In this document: positions 12,301-19,827 of the stretch, piece by piece
Numbering within the stretch: position 1 is the first letter of the stretch
Layout of the letters: every line of letters begins with the position of its first letter
DNA from: Symbiodinium natans
Lineage: Eukaryota > Sar > Dinophyceae > Suessiales > Symbiodiniaceae
Reading direction: 5' to 3'
Length of the DNA: 64,000 nucleotides
Assembly (NCBI GenBank): GCA_905221605.1
Contig: CAJNDS010002520.1
Coordinates: 62,001 to 126,000, forward strand
The notes under the pieces: generated by a model
What the model saw: only the letters and a program-made list of their open reading frames with translations
Databases searched by the model: none
What the model was told of the DNA's origin: nothing
Program-made: the position numbers and the translations under genes

Positions 12301-13437
12301 GTTTAGAGGACGCTCTCATAAAAGCAGACATAGTGTGGACCCAGCGCCTGTGCGAGCTGCCACGGGCTTCCGAGCAGATATACTGCGACTCCTGGCTTCG
12401 AGCCCAAGTCACTTCTCATGGTCTCAGGGCGCATGCGCGTTATGCAGCGCCGATGGCTCGCGCGAGCGTATTTGCGCACATAGTGTGCCTGACTTGTGGC
12501 GCACTGTACTCTATAAGCCCTGTATGACGCTCAAACAGACACAACCTCCGTCACGAGCTTGCACACTCGGATGCTTCAGGCACAGCCTCACTGGCCAAGG
12601 GGGCGAGGCGTTGGTCGGATTCCAGGCTGCACTTGAGGCTCTCTGGCCCCATCAAACTTGTCCAAACGCCAGCCCAAAGCCTTCAAAGCGCTACCTTCGT
12701 AGCTGAGTGAGCACACTTTACACTTTTTGGGATACTAGAATCCCCCAAAAGAACCGAAGGCGTACACTTTTTCGGGGCTTATGAACTCAGCAACTAAGCT
12801 ACAGAAGCCCCGAACAAGCAGCCTCACAAGAATGAGCTTCGGCAGCTCGCTCCAGGCGCAAGTTCCGGGTCCCTAAGCCCTATAAATCCTAAACACAGGG
12901 TTTAGGGTTTAGGGTTTAGGGTTTAGGGTTTAGGGTTTAGGGTTTAGGGTTTAGGGAAACACTATGTCAGCGAATGTTCTGTCGTGATGGCCTCTGGCAA
13001 CAATTAATTTAGGCATACGCCGAATGGGTTTTCTCCGCACTTCCGGCTGCAGTGCTGTGGCTAGTCCGCTGGCAGAAAACAACCCTAAACCTAAACCCTA
13101 TAAGAGATAGCCAGAGGAAGCGGAGACATAATAGTGAAAGATTTGAAGTTGTACATCGCCCCGAAATGTTACCCTGCGGTGCGGCTGGACTGCTTGGCGG
13201 GTGGCAAAAAAACACCCTAAACACCTAAACCCTAAACCCTAAACCCTAAACCCTAAACCCTAAACCCTAAACCCTAAACCCTAAACCCTAAACCCTAAAC
13301 CCTAAACCCTAAACCCTAAACCCTAAACCCTAACAAACCCTATCTGAGGTCCAGACCCCGAGGTATTGCGGCGAGCGATCCGGGGGGAGTGCCACTTCAA
13401 GAACATCCGGGAAGCCTGGAAGCACTTCAGGGATTAG
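1247..13437 (+). CDS. VPS13: VPS13-like lipid-transfer protein, C-terminal part (multi-exon span)
   Basis: VPS13 proteins are bridge-like lipid-transfer proteins at membrane contact sites. Exons on the + strand reproduce, in order, the conserved C-terminal region. First comes a segment like the family's 'LLSH..KITGSLGKGLAAL.LD' (1828-4136). Then comes the glycine-rich amphipathic block ADIVREPMKGAEQDGVAG + GFFAGLGKGLVGSFVKP (5908-6431). Then comes a beta-rich segment QPRLLFGKLGVVRPW (8238-8295), followed by further exons. Consecutive exons join in phase for 1247-1320/1828-1899, 1828-1899/4083-4136, 4083-4136/4927, 5908-5973/6382 and 8238-8295/8709. The upstream part of this very long protein would lie before the window. 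The end is put at a TAG at 13435-13437, but assigning that last exon to this gene is an inference. The VPS13 call rests mainly on the 1.8-8.8 kb exons. Confidence 0.72.
1828..1899 (+). CDS. VPS13: VPS13 exon
   Basis: Reads YAMNLLSHAGAVLGKSSAAW then SKIG, matching the family's 'LLSHTVGG..NSASKITGS' region. The acceptor is CAAG|GTATGC. The donor TTGG|GTTTAGGG is built directly by the first unit of a telomere-like array. Two leftover bases (GG) join C at 4083 to give Gly. Confidence 0.62.
4035..4062. repeat. CG/GC-rich dinucleotide run
   Basis: Alternating purine-pyrimidine GCGCGCGCGC tract just upstream of the 4083 exon acceptor. It could form Z-DNA, but no function is shown. Confidence 0.5.
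4083..4136 (+). CDS. VPS13: VPS13 exon
   Basis: Reads KAASLLSTLTLDEEHLPT. With the Gly from the previous exon it gives the family pattern GKxxAxLTLDxEY. The acceptor is GTGAG|CAAGG and the donor is AC|GCAAGC (GC type). The two leftover bases join G at 4927 to give Thr. Confidence 0.65.
4258..4345. mobile_element. Hairpin element, family E (degenerate copy)
   Basis: Contains the family E core 'TTATGATAAGGGGATCCTA..TTTGGGGATC..TTGGGGGTCC' that recurs near 32307, 41894 and 61567, and in reverse near 45780. It is short and AT/G-rich with no coding capacity, so it is interpreted as a non-autonomous MITE-like repeat. Confidence 0.55.
4927..4978 (+). CDS. VPS13: VPS13 exon
   Basis: Reads YIARQRQIRNAKQIEQL, matching the basic helix that follows the family's 'LTLDxEY' motif. 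The acceptor is CGAG|GTACAT. An in-frame TGA follows at 4982, so the exon must end before it; CTT|GCATGA (GC donor) is one option. The join to 5908 does not resolve cleanly in phase, so a small exon may be missing. Confidence 0.52.
4984..5291. repeat. Intron stretch: telomere-like repeats and C-rich runs
   Basis: CCCTAAA units at 4990-5050, a run of C at about 5070-5083, and an inverted pair of C-rich 'TTCAATCAAAC(C/T)CCCCC' segments. A further CCCTAAA cluster lies near 5278-5300. No gene is seen. Confidence 0.7.
5583..5635. repeat. (GA)n microsatellite
   Basis: Nearly pure GAGAGA tract with a few interruptions, followed by a looser purine-rich stretch to about 5730. It lies in a VPS13 intron. 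Confidence 0.9.
5908..5973 (+). CDS. VPS13: VPS13 exon, 'DLVRKPIEGA' block
   Basis: Reads MEGLADIVREPMKGAEQDG then VAG. This is the characteristic VPS13 C-terminal repeat (GxxDLVxxPxxGAxxxGxxG). The donor is GCAG|GCAAGG (GC type) and telomere-like repeats start within ten bases. The leftover G joins GC at 6382 to give Gly. Confidence 0.8.
6246..6350. repeat. CCCTAAA array
   Basis: About twelve mostly perfect telomere-type units in the intron between the 5908 and 6382 exons. The array ends about 30 bp before the next exon. Confidence 0.9.
6382..6431 (+). CDS. VPS13: VPS13 exon, 'GKGLVGxxxKP' block
   Basis: Reads FFAGLGKGLVGSFVKP, a near-textbook match to the VPS13 segment GFFKGLGKGLVGLVVKPVAG. 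The acceptor is CCAAG|GCTTCT. The donor is uncertain: CCG|GCCCAT or AA|GCCGGC, both GC type. Confidence 0.8.
6548..6649. mobile_element. Hairpin element, family B
   Basis: Ends are TTGGGATGTTCG and CATCCCAA. The arms 'AACAGTCCT..ATAGGGATTATAG' and 'CTAT..AAGGACTGTTAGT' are inverted copies of each other. Closely related copies lie at 30410, 36708 and 32895 (partial). It has no coding capacity and is MITE-like. Confidence 0.75.
7000..7605 (-). other. Possible minus-strand gene or retrocopy inside a VPS13 intron
   Basis: This stretch lacks telomere-like repeats. On the minus strand, an 82-codon frame (7605-7357) starts with a basic run and a hydrophobic segment (FVALVSGLMVLAMPVCAL), like a signal anchor. 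A second frame follows at 7277-7005. The minus-strand 3' side ends in an A-rich tract (about 7020-6995), like an eroded poly(A) tail, which would fit a reverse-transcribed insertion. The two frames do not join without an intron or shift, and no family is recognised. Confidence 0.25.
8056..8230. repeat. Degenerate CCCTAAA / CCCCTAAA array
   Basis: Variant telomere-type units, mostly the 8-mer CCCCTAAA, ending eight bases before the 8238 exon. The array therefore supplies the whole 3' end of that intron. Confidence 0.85.
8238..8295 (+). CDS. VPS13: VPS13 exon
   Basis: Reads QPRLLFGKLGVVRPWCELE. It fits the VPS13 segment that follows the glycine-rich block (R.RPPR.FYG...V..Y...EA). The acceptor is TGAAG|GCAGCC and the donor GGAG|GCTTGT (GC type). 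It joins 8709 in phase 0. Confidence 0.66.
8709..8759 (+). CDS. VPS13: VPS13 exon
   Basis: Reads AQLNKQIGELLVYGIEE and continues the '..CELE' of the previous exon in phase. The acceptor is CGGAG|GCGCAG and the donor GGAG|GTGCCT (GT). A TTTAGGG array starts within 15 bases. Confidence 0.6.
8770..8862. repeat. TTTAGGG array
   Basis: About twelve units, the last ten nearly perfect, placed immediately downstream of the 8709-8759 exon. Confidence 0.92.
9102..9200. repeat. (CATATA)/(TA)n microsatellite
   Basis: ACATATAC units passing into a long TATATA run. It lies in an intron or spacer. Confidence 0.9.
9271..9312. repeat. (GA)n microsatellite
   Basis: About twenty perfect GA units. Confidence 0.92.
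9411..9468. repeat. CCCTAAA array
   Basis: Eight perfect units. A TTTAGGG array of opposite orientation follows at 9587-9645. Confidence 0.92.
9587..9645. repeat. TTTAGGG array
   Basis: Eight perfect units, in inverted orientation relative to the array at 9411. Confidence 0.92.
9857..9919 (+). CDS. VPS13: Probable VPS13 exon
   Basis: Reads TKKLVLCLYPERMMIVELRH, a beta-rich segment expected in the C-terminal region after the EA/LL block. The acceptor is CACGAG|GACG and the probable donor CACGG|GTGGCC. It does not join 8759 in phase, so one exon between them is missing from this model. Confidence 0.48.
10201..10290. mobile_element. Hairpin element, family C
   Basis: The family core 'TTCCCTTATAAAGTAACCAA..AAAAGGGTGCCC..TGGCTACTGGGCTAC' recurs at 11425 and 55176. 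More distant copies lie at 22262, 23193, 29320, 31780 and 41700. The half-sites ACCCTTTT and AAAAGGGT are inverted. Confidence 0.7.
11017..11067 (+). CDS. Candidate exon (VPS13 or unknown)
   Basis: Reads AVDIFQAVDAAFLASSG between GCAG|GCCGTT and GGG|GTGGGG. The helical composition is coding-like. It is placed in the VPS13 gene only by position. Confidence 0.35.
11425..11520. mobile_element. Hairpin element, family C
   Basis: Second copy of the 'AAAGTAACAAACCCTTTTGGGGTGCCCTTATAA..TATGGTTACTGGGTTACC' element. The terminal inverted motif is GGTA(A/C)CC. Confidence 0.7.
11880..11922. repeat. Poly(T)-poly(G) junction
   Basis: A run of T with one interruption passes directly into a run of twelve G. 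The same arrangement recurs at 60619 and 63092. Reversed or complementary forms occur at 56957, 60121 and 1157. Confidence 0.9.
12898..12957. repeat. TTTAGGG array
   Basis: Eight perfect units. Confidence 0.92.
13214..13338. repeat. CCCTAAA array, about 17 units
   Basis: One of the two longest perfect telomere-type arrays in the window. It ends about ten bases before the acceptor used by the 13363 exon. Confidence 0.93.
13363..13437 (+). CDS. Terminal coding exon with TAG stop
   Basis: Reads VLRRAIRGECHFKNIREAWK then HFRD and a TAG stop. The acceptor is CCGAG|GTATTG, closely preceded by the long CCCTAAA array. It is clearly protein-like and is the first good stop after the VPS13 exons, so it is the likely end of that gene, though the residues are not diagnostic. 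Confidence 0.5.
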   Translation, partial: VLRRAIRGECHFKNIREAWKHFRD

Positions 13438-14070
13438 GGGTTGGGGTTTAGGGCTTAGGGCTTAGGGTTTAGGGTTTAGGGTTTAGGGTTTGCCGTCCTC
13501 AGTTCCAGTCTTAAACAAAGGGTTTAGGGTTCAGGGTTCCGGGTTTCGGGTTTGGGGCAAGTTCGGGGTTTCGCGTTCAAGGGTTTGGGCTGGATAAGAA
13601 GCCATCAACCTTTCAAGCAACATGAGGGGGCGGGCGTGGGGGCTTCTCCAAACGATGATCCCTTTTCGGGCAATCGATTCGGAAAAGGGACCAAGATTTT
13701 CAAGACTCCCGCGGCCGCCCAAGTTCCCAAATCAGACCATGGTTGGGGAGCTACGGAAAGTGTTTTAGGGTTTTGGGGTCTGGCAGGTTTAGGGTTTTGG
13801 AAGGAGTCCCAGCAAGCTTGTCCCACTCAGGGTTCAAAAGGGCTTAGGGTTTAGGGTTGGAGGTTTGAGTCTTAGTAGCCCGGGGAGGGGGGGGGGCGGA
13901 GGGGGAACACAGCATTCACTCCCTGGCCCTTTCATATACCCTTTAAGGGTTTACACAGGGCCCTTTTATGCACCCTACTTTGGTTGAGTAGAATGAGGGT
14001 CCTAATTCATTCCCTAGTAAGAACCAGCGAGATTCAGGACATCCAGACTTCAGCTGCGGGAGGCTTCCAG

Positions 14071-14113
14071 ATGCAGCTTGAGGATAACCAAGGCAGGGAC
14101 TTGGCGAAGTGGG
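14071..14113 (+). CDS. Candidate exon, possible start of the DysF gene
   Basis: Reads MQLEDNQGRDLAKW after CTTCCAG. The donor TGGG|GTTTAGGG is formed by a repeat unit. The ATG could be the initiator of the next gene, but no independent support exists. Confidence 0.33.
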
Positions 14114-14194
14114 GTTTAGGGTTTATGGGGTTTAGGAGGTTTCGGGCTTATAGGGTTTATAGGGCTTAGGGTTTTTAGGGTTTATAGAGTTGCA

Positions 14195-14318
14195 GGGTTT
14201 AGGGACTAGAGGGTTTAGAGGGTTTAGAGGGTTTAGAGGGTTTAGAGGGTTCAGAGGGTTCAGAGGGTTTAGAGGGTTTAGAGGGTCTAGAGGGTTTAGA
14301 GGGTTTAGGGTTTAGGGT
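14195..14318. repeat. 9-bp variant telomere-like repeat TTTAGAGGG
   Basis: About twelve units of GGGTTTAGA and close variants, then normal TTTAGGG units. It shows that the repeat evolves by unit-length change. Confidence 0.88.
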
Positions 14319-14480
14319 GGATTTCGATACACTTTGTGGGCTCAGGGTTGATTGTGATGTAAACCATAGAACTGGCGAGTTCAGGCTTCTTGCAGCTTTG
14401 CAGGTTCTTGTTGAAGCGAGCACACTGATGCAAACGTACCTGGCATCTCGGTGCATCCCGCAGCCTGCAACCAAGTAAAT

Positions 14481-14600
14481 CCCTAAGGGTCCATGTACCT
14501 GAGTATTATATACTACTTGGGCCCCCAAAGTCCTCATATATAAAGTACTTTCAGGCCCAAGTATTCCCTATTTAGGTACGTACATGGACCCCACGGACCC
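14481..14600. mobile_element. Hairpin element related to family A
   Basis: GGGTCCATGTACCT..TACTTGGGC on the left is inverted as GCCCAAGTA..AGGTACGTACATGGACCC on the right. It has no coding content and resembles a MITE. Confidence 0.6.
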
Positions 14601-15113
14601 GTCAGAGCGCGCGGAGTCAAAAAGGTACATGGACCCTTCGGGAACAGTCTAGACTTGTCGCTTTTGGCTTGTGCTGCTTGCCAGGCAACACATACGTGCT
14701 GCCAATGTCGGCGGCTGGCTTCTCCCAACAGGCATTGCTTTACTGTTTCAGTCCTCCCTTCTTCGAACTGCAGCCAGTTGAGGTTGGGGCGTCGGCTGAC
14801 ATCCCTTTAAGCCCTAAACCCCAAGCCGGAAACCCGAAGCCCTGAACCCTATGAACGATTTTGCTGTTAGGTTTGGACTAAGAGGCCCCAATATTAGGGA
14901 AGGCCGGGGCCAGAGCCTCCGTAAACTCGGATCCCTACCGTGGGCTGTTTTGATCTCTTTGGGTTCCCACACAAACGCCTTTAAACCCAAAAGGGTTTAG
15001 GGGCTTAGGGTTGAAGCTCTCCTCTGACTTCGGGGAAAGTATCGTCGGGACGCAGTGGGTGTTCTCCTCGCCTGTCAGTTGTACACAGTCAGGAGCACAT
15101 GGGTTGCTGACAG

Positions 15114-15234
15114 ATTAAGTCGACCAACCCAAACTACGGGCTTCCCAACTTCGACCCAAAGCCTGATCAACAGCCGGCAGAGGCTTGGGACGCACTGCTG
15201 GAAGGCCTCACTGCTGCTGTGAAGAGTCCGCAAG
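15114..15234 (+). CDS. Coding exon of the DysF gene (N-terminal part)
   Basis: Reads IKSTNPNYGLPNFDPKPDQQ then PAEAWDALLEGLTAAVKSPQ. The acceptor is TGACAG|ATTAAG and the donor CAAG|GCTGGA (GC type). The leftover G joins GC at 15597 to give Gly. The segment is not recognised on its own; it is assigned to this gene by strand and position. Confidence 0.6.
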
Positions 15235-17547
15235 GCTGGAGCAGTGTGCTTGGGGTTTGAGGCGTTTGGGGTTCATCACATTTTCTTGGGAGCAGGGTCA
15301 GGAGAACTTATCATTTCTCCAACGTCGCCACTTTTGCAAGGGTACAGAAGAGCCCGGAAAGCACCCTCGAAGTTTCACATGTTGAAAGCTCACAGGCCCA
15401 CATCTTCTGTTCGCCTGTAAGACTCTACTTGGAGGTTCATGGTACTTACTAACCAATTATAACTGTACTTATAACCCTGCTTATAATACCCCTAAAGGGC
15501 CTTATGGGGTTATCCCACTTATAAGTAGGGTTATAAGTACAGTTATCATTGGTTAGTAAGTACCATGAACCTTCAAGTAAGCCCTTCCTCATGCAGGCAT
15601 CGCGAACTGGGACGACCTGTCAGCTGCTTTGCACGAGGAGCCTGGGCTTTGTCGCCCAAAGCGAACCCCAAAGACACGGGGGCTTTGAGGGACTCCTAAA
15701 CCCTAAACCCTAAACCCTAAACCCTAAACCCTAAACCCTAAACCCTAAACCCTAAACCCTAAACCCTAAACCCTAAACCCTGAACCCTGAACCCTAAACC
15801 CTAAACCCTAAACCCTAAACCCTAAACCCTAAACCCTAACCTAAGCCTTTCTGTTGTTCCCGGCTGCGGGTGAAAACCCGAATTCGAGTAGGACAGCGAG
15901 TAGAGCTCAGAGGGCCTACTGCCTGGCCCCTCTGAGCTCTAAATGGAGGTTCATGGGTACTTGTATCCCCAATGACAAGCCTACTTATACCCTACTTGGG
16001 GGGGCTGATAAGTACAGTTATAGTTGGGGTAAAAGGTGCCCATGATCCTGCAAGTAAATGGTGCAGGATCGCACCCGCGGCAAGGAGCAGGAGCGGCAGC
16101 CTCTGGGAAATGGCAAGTCAGGCGCCGAACACTTAGGGGTACTTGGAAATATTTTCCGTTTTGGTACTATAATTCCTAAGAAACAGCAAACATTGCAATT
16201 TTTGCTGGGGTTCCAAGCTCAGTATAGAACAGGTTCATGAGATACCAGTAAGGCTGACAAGGTCAGAGCAGTGCGGCTGTAAAATTGCGGTGGATGGTTT
16301 AGGGTTTCGGGCAGCGATAAGAAAGGGGGAGGCATGGCATCTGGGCCCGAAAACCTATTTTTGTTTAAAACAATGTCAGATAATTGTCGTTTTCTAGCTG
16401 GGTTCAGAGCACTGATTAGGATCTGTGGGTCGGAGGTTGGGTCCGAGGAAGAGTTTACCTGGTTAGTCTGCCTAGTGCCAGCCCGTCACGGCGCAGGCGG
16501 CGGCGTGGGGCAACGAGTCCTGGAGGTGTTCGAGGTGGAGCGCTTCAACGTGGTCTCCAAACGCAACTGGGTCTATTTACAGTTCTTGCGCAGCTCAGGA
16601 CTTTGTTCAAGGCTTCTTCTTGTTGAAACTCGACTACCTTGATGAAAGAACCAATGGTTCTGGCATGTCTGCGAGGTTGGCTGACGCCTTTCCTCCCGGT
16701 GGACACGGAGATGAGCTGGAGGTATCGAGTGCGCTAAATAACTCTCCCTCTCACTCTCACTCTCTCTCTCTCTCTCTCTCTCTCCCTCCCTCTCAAGGGA
16801 CGCTCCGTTCTGTGATCTCTTTCGCTCTCTCTCTTTACACAACGTATCTCAGAATATGGCGAAATGTGCCGGTGAATCCCCCCTAGGTGGTATTCAAAAT
16901 GTGAGTGTTTGTGTTTTCACAATGTGTCGACAGCAACTTATTCGGTGACACCATGAGGCTTCTCTTCCGAAACCTTCGCCACGCACCGAAATTTGAATGA
17001 CCTTGTGGTGGGCAGTTGTCATCAGCCCGGACTGAGCCCTGAAGTCTCTCTACAAGCCGTGCCCAGGACTGTTCGCGATCTTGCAGAAAAATGTGGAGTG
17101 GGGTCTTCTAGGTGCCTCCCATGCATCCCAGGGTCCCAACCCCTGGAAGCCAACGAGCCCCAGCAGAATCCTATGGCGACCCTAAACCCTAAACCCTAAA
17201 CCCTAAACCCTAAACCCTAAACCCTAAATGGCAAAACAAAAGCTGGACGCCTCCAGAAACACCCAAAGCGCCAGGTGGTTGGACTCCACCGGATACCGGC
17301 ACCCTCACCTTGTTCCGTAGCCAGGCTCCAGGTAATTTCAGGGATCACTTTGGGAACCACCGGTTTGGGAGCCATACTTGAAGGTTCATGGCTAGCTTCG
17401 TTAAAAAAGGGTGATAAGTTCCGTACTTGGTTCTACACGGAAATGGTTAAAGTTATCTTGCTCAAAACCTTCTTGTTTCCCTCTTGCGGCCAGGTCCGTG
17501 ATGATGATGATGACGATGACGATGATGAAGATGATGATGATGATGAT

Positions 17548-17583
<36 letters not shown>

Positions 17584-19827
17584 AATGACGATGACGATGA
17601 CGACGATGGTGATGGTGATGATGATGATGACTTTTAACCAGTATAGTATAGAGAGACTCAGGAGAAGCAAAAGCCATGTTTCGGTCCTGCAATGCCTGAA
17701 AAGCCCTAAACCTTGAAAACCCGCAGCACTTTCATGGGCTTGACTTTGAGAGCCATGCCAAGGACGACTTCTGAGGAGTGCGCCAAGCGGAAGCTTGGCG
17801 CAACATGGGGACTACAAGAGGGGCCTGAATAACTAGAATAGGGTCTTGGGGGTTATTCTCATATAATTATAAAGGGGAGCCTGTGCTCGAACCCTAAACC
17901 CTAAAGCCCAATTCAAGGAGTCTAGGGTTTAGGGTCTAGGGTTTGGGGTTTAGGGTTAGTTGCCATCTGCTTGGGAGGCAGCCCAGAAGGCTGAATGCAA
18001 ACAGCGAATCGGCTTCGCTTCGCAAGGAAAAGCCCGGGAATGCCCGAATCCACCCTGAGCCTTCTGTGAGGGCCTTCCAGTAGCCCCAAGCAAACCCTAT
18101 GAACAGATACCGGGCATACAGAAGGTTCGCGCAGCCCGAAGTCCCCACAAACTGACACACGGCGACTTCGTGCACCCCAAGCACTCCAACCATGTGATCC
18201 AGGGTTCACGAGCTGTCAGCCCAACTAGACTTAGGGGTTTCGGGGATAGGGGTCTATGCCCGAATGATCAAAAATGGGTTTAGGGTTTAGGGTTTAGGGT
18301 AAAACAAGCTGATCTTCGGCTTTGCTGTCGCAGAGGCTCCTTACCCCCTTTCCCCAGGACTCCGAACATGCCTCGAATCCCTGTGCCCCAAACTCAAACC
18401 CACAAGCCAAGGTTACTAAACCCTAAGCCCTAAACCCTAAACCCTAAACCCTAAACCCTAGCCCTAAACCCTAAACCCTGAACCCTAAACCTTTAGGGTA
18501 ATTCAGCCTTAAGTTGCAAGGACCCAGCCTCCGATCGAGCTTGACCGGGGCCTGTACCAGCCGACTACGACCTGGCGGGTGGACAAGCACGCAGGCGGGG
18601 CTTTGAGGATTTAGGATTTAGGGTTTAGGGTTTAGGGCGTAGGGTTTAGGGTGACCCTCTGCAAACAGCTGCCACAGGCCAACCAAGCGCATGGGTGCGC
18701 AGGTTGCAGAAAGGGGGGCCTCTGAAGGATATGCTAAGCACGACCTGTCAACTGCTCCAATGCAGCAAGACAGATTGTTGGACCGTTTTGGGTCCATGCT
18801 ATAGCAAAGACCCTCCCTCTCCAGAGAACCGGACGCCACGCACTGTGGTAGATATACACAGGTAGGAAATGCACCTGTAACTGTAACCCAGACAACGGTT
18901 GACCCTCCTATTCAGCCCCCAAGCCTCAAAACCTGTAAGCCCTGAAAGCCTCAACGCCTCAAGGTACGGACGATGAGGGCTGGATGTATGGTAATGGCAT
19001 GGCCTGGAACGTCTCCACCTGGGAGGCCAAAGGTCTATCAGGGCCTTATTAGGAGAGCTTCCCAATGGCAGCCAGGAACATCGCGCGTGTCCAGGGTGTA
19101 GAGGCTTTGGGGTTCGCAACACAGTGCCGGGGCCCAGGTGGGTGTAGCTGGCTCAGGAGTTGCAGACCCTAACCCCTGAACCCTAAACCCTGCCTCAAGC
19201 CTTACGAGCTTGAACTCTGGGGCAGGGCTGAAGAGGATGACTGCCCCAGGCTTGCACGAAGTGCGTGAGGGTTAGAGAACCTCAGACCGATTCCAAAGCA
19301 TCAGCCTTTCAGCCCCCCGAAATTCCTTAATATGCTCAAGCCCTACAAGCCCTGAACACCTTAGTAGTAGGTAGTAGTAGGTAGTAGTAGGTAGTAGTAG
19401 GTAGTAGTAGGTAGTAGTAGGTAGTAGTAGGTAGTAGTAGGGAAACCCCCAAGACTTAAAACTCCCAAGATAGCACACGCAAGTCCTCAGCGACCCCGAC
19501 CCTACTATTTGCTATAGAACCCCCCCACAAAAGAAATGCAATTATTCTTCCTTCTAAGGGGAAGAATTATGGGGATTCTATTCTTCTTTTTGGGGGTTCT
19601 TCAGCAAATAGTAGTTTAGAGGTGGCAAGAGGAGAGTCTAGACTAAACTGGTCGTCCATATAAGGGTGTAGGGATTATTCGTTCATTTTTCTTGGGGGGC
19701 GGTTCCCAAACCCTAAACCCTAAACCCTAAACCCTAAACCCTAGACCCTAAACCCTATCTACGAAAGGCAAAGGCCGGTACGTTCGACTTCTTCCGGCGG
19801 CGCCGCTGGACCCGGACCTACACGTGA
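15114..19827 (+). CDS. DysF (dysferlin/peroxin) domain protein (multi-exon span)
   Basis: DysF domains occur in dysferlins, TECPR1 and peroxisomal Pex30-type proteins and act at membranes. Exons give an acidic/proline-rich N-terminal part (15114-15660), then the domain: VLEVFEVERFNVVSK, joined in phase to RWLTPFLPVDTEMSWR (16497-16721), TQPPIELDRGLYQP (18520-18593), and the closing RRRRW-R box FDFFRRRRWTRTYT with TGA (19774-19827). These match the family's 'ENQR..GW....LLP.DR..W', '.W.ID' and 'RRRRWVR' blocks. An exon with the expected 'TD.EGW.YA' block between 18593 and 19774 was not found. Joins 15114/15597, 16067/16497, 16497/16676 and 16676/18520 are in phase. Which DysF subfamily it is cannot be told. 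Confidence 0.68.
15426..15579. mobile_element. Hairpin element, family A (long, near-perfect arms)
   Basis: Left end TACTTGGAGGTTCATGGTAC and right end GTACCATGAACCTTCAAGTA are inverted repeats. Further inner pairing TTACTAACCAAT../..ATTGGTTAGTAA covers most of the 155 bp. It fills most of the 362-bp intron between the 15114 and 15597 exons. Related copies lie at 15944, 44189 and 55760, and in part at 58265. Confidence 0.82.
15597..15660 (+). CDS. Coding exon of the DysF gene (N-terminal part)
   Basis: Joins the previous exon as ..KSPQ + GIANWDDLSAALHEEPG. Acceptor ATGCAG|GCATCG. The 3' border is uncertain: GAG|GAGCCT at 15637 gives phase 0 for the next exon, and AA|GCGAAC at 15660 is the alternative. 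A TGA follows at 15686. Confidence 0.58.
15693..15842. repeat. CCCTAAA array, about 21 units
   Basis: Longest near-perfect telomere-type array in the window, with two CCCTGAA variants in the middle. Confidence 0.93.
15944..16057. mobile_element. Hairpin element, family A
   Basis: GGAGGTTCATGGGTACTTGT on the left and AGGTGCCCATGATCCTGCAA on the right are inverted, with inner CTTATACC/..GATAAG pairing. It ends about ten bases before the 16067 exon acceptor. Confidence 0.72.
16067..16121 (+). CDS. Coding exon of the DysF gene
   Basis: Reads DRTRGKEQERQPLGNGKS, a charged linker. The acceptor is GTGCAG|GATCGC and the donor TCAG|GCGCCG (GC type). The leftover G joins GC at 16497 in phase. Confidence 0.55.
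16497..16562 (+). CDS. DysF domain exon 1
   Basis: Reads GGVGQRVLEVFEVERFNVVS then K. It corresponds to the family's 'xVYENQRxxPLxG' strand. The donor AAAC|GCAACT (GC type) leaves one base that joins GT at 16676 to give Arg. Confidence 0.68.
16676..16721 (+). CDS. DysF domain exon 2
   Basis: Reads WLTPFLPVDTEMSW then R, matching 'W...LLPxDRxxWSD'. The acceptor is TGCGAG|GTTGGC and the donor GGAG|GTATCG. The leftover AG joins G at 18520 to give Arg. Confidence 0.68.
16741..16799. repeat. (CT)n microsatellite
   Basis: About 25 CT units with few interruptions, in the DysF gene intron. Confidence 0.9.
17501..17634. repeat. (GAT/GAC)n trinucleotide repeat
   Basis: About 44 units of GAT or GAC with rare GAA. 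It lies within an intron of the DysF model. The poly-Asp, poly-His and Ile-Val frames it creates are not taken as genes. Confidence 0.92.
18520..18593 (+). CDS. DysF domain exon 3
   Basis: Reads TQPPIELDRGLYQPTTTWRV then DKHA. The W-V-D triplet resembles the 'dW.iD' strand of the domain. The acceptor is TTGCAAG|GACC and the donor GCAG|GCGGGG (GC type). Confidence 0.6.
19363..19441. repeat. 10-bp tandem repeat (GTAGTAGTAG)
   Basis: About eight perfect copies of a decamer made of GTA triplets plus one G. Confidence 0.92.
19774..19827 (+). CDS. DysF gene terminal exon, RRRRW box and TGA
   Basis: Reads AGTFDFFRRRRWTRTYT then TGA. The basic RRRRW-R cluster is the usual end of a DysF module. The acceptor is GCAAAG|GCCGGT. 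Phase 0 is required, so at least one upstream exon after 18593 is missing from this model. Confidence 0.65.
   Translation, partial: AGTFDFFRRRRWTRTYT

Noticed and set aside
12898-13338. True chromosome end (telomere) inside the window
   Set aside because: Arrays are only 8-21 units, occur in both orientations at dozens of places and lie in introns; they are interstitial repeats.
17275-17716. Poly-Asp frame (120 codons) and its poly-Met/Thr and poly-His partners
   Set aside because: Generated by the (GAT/GAC)n microsatellite; no homology before or after the tract.
19363-19441. CRISPR-like or regulatory direct repeat
   Set aside because: It is a plain 10-bp tandem repeat without spacers.
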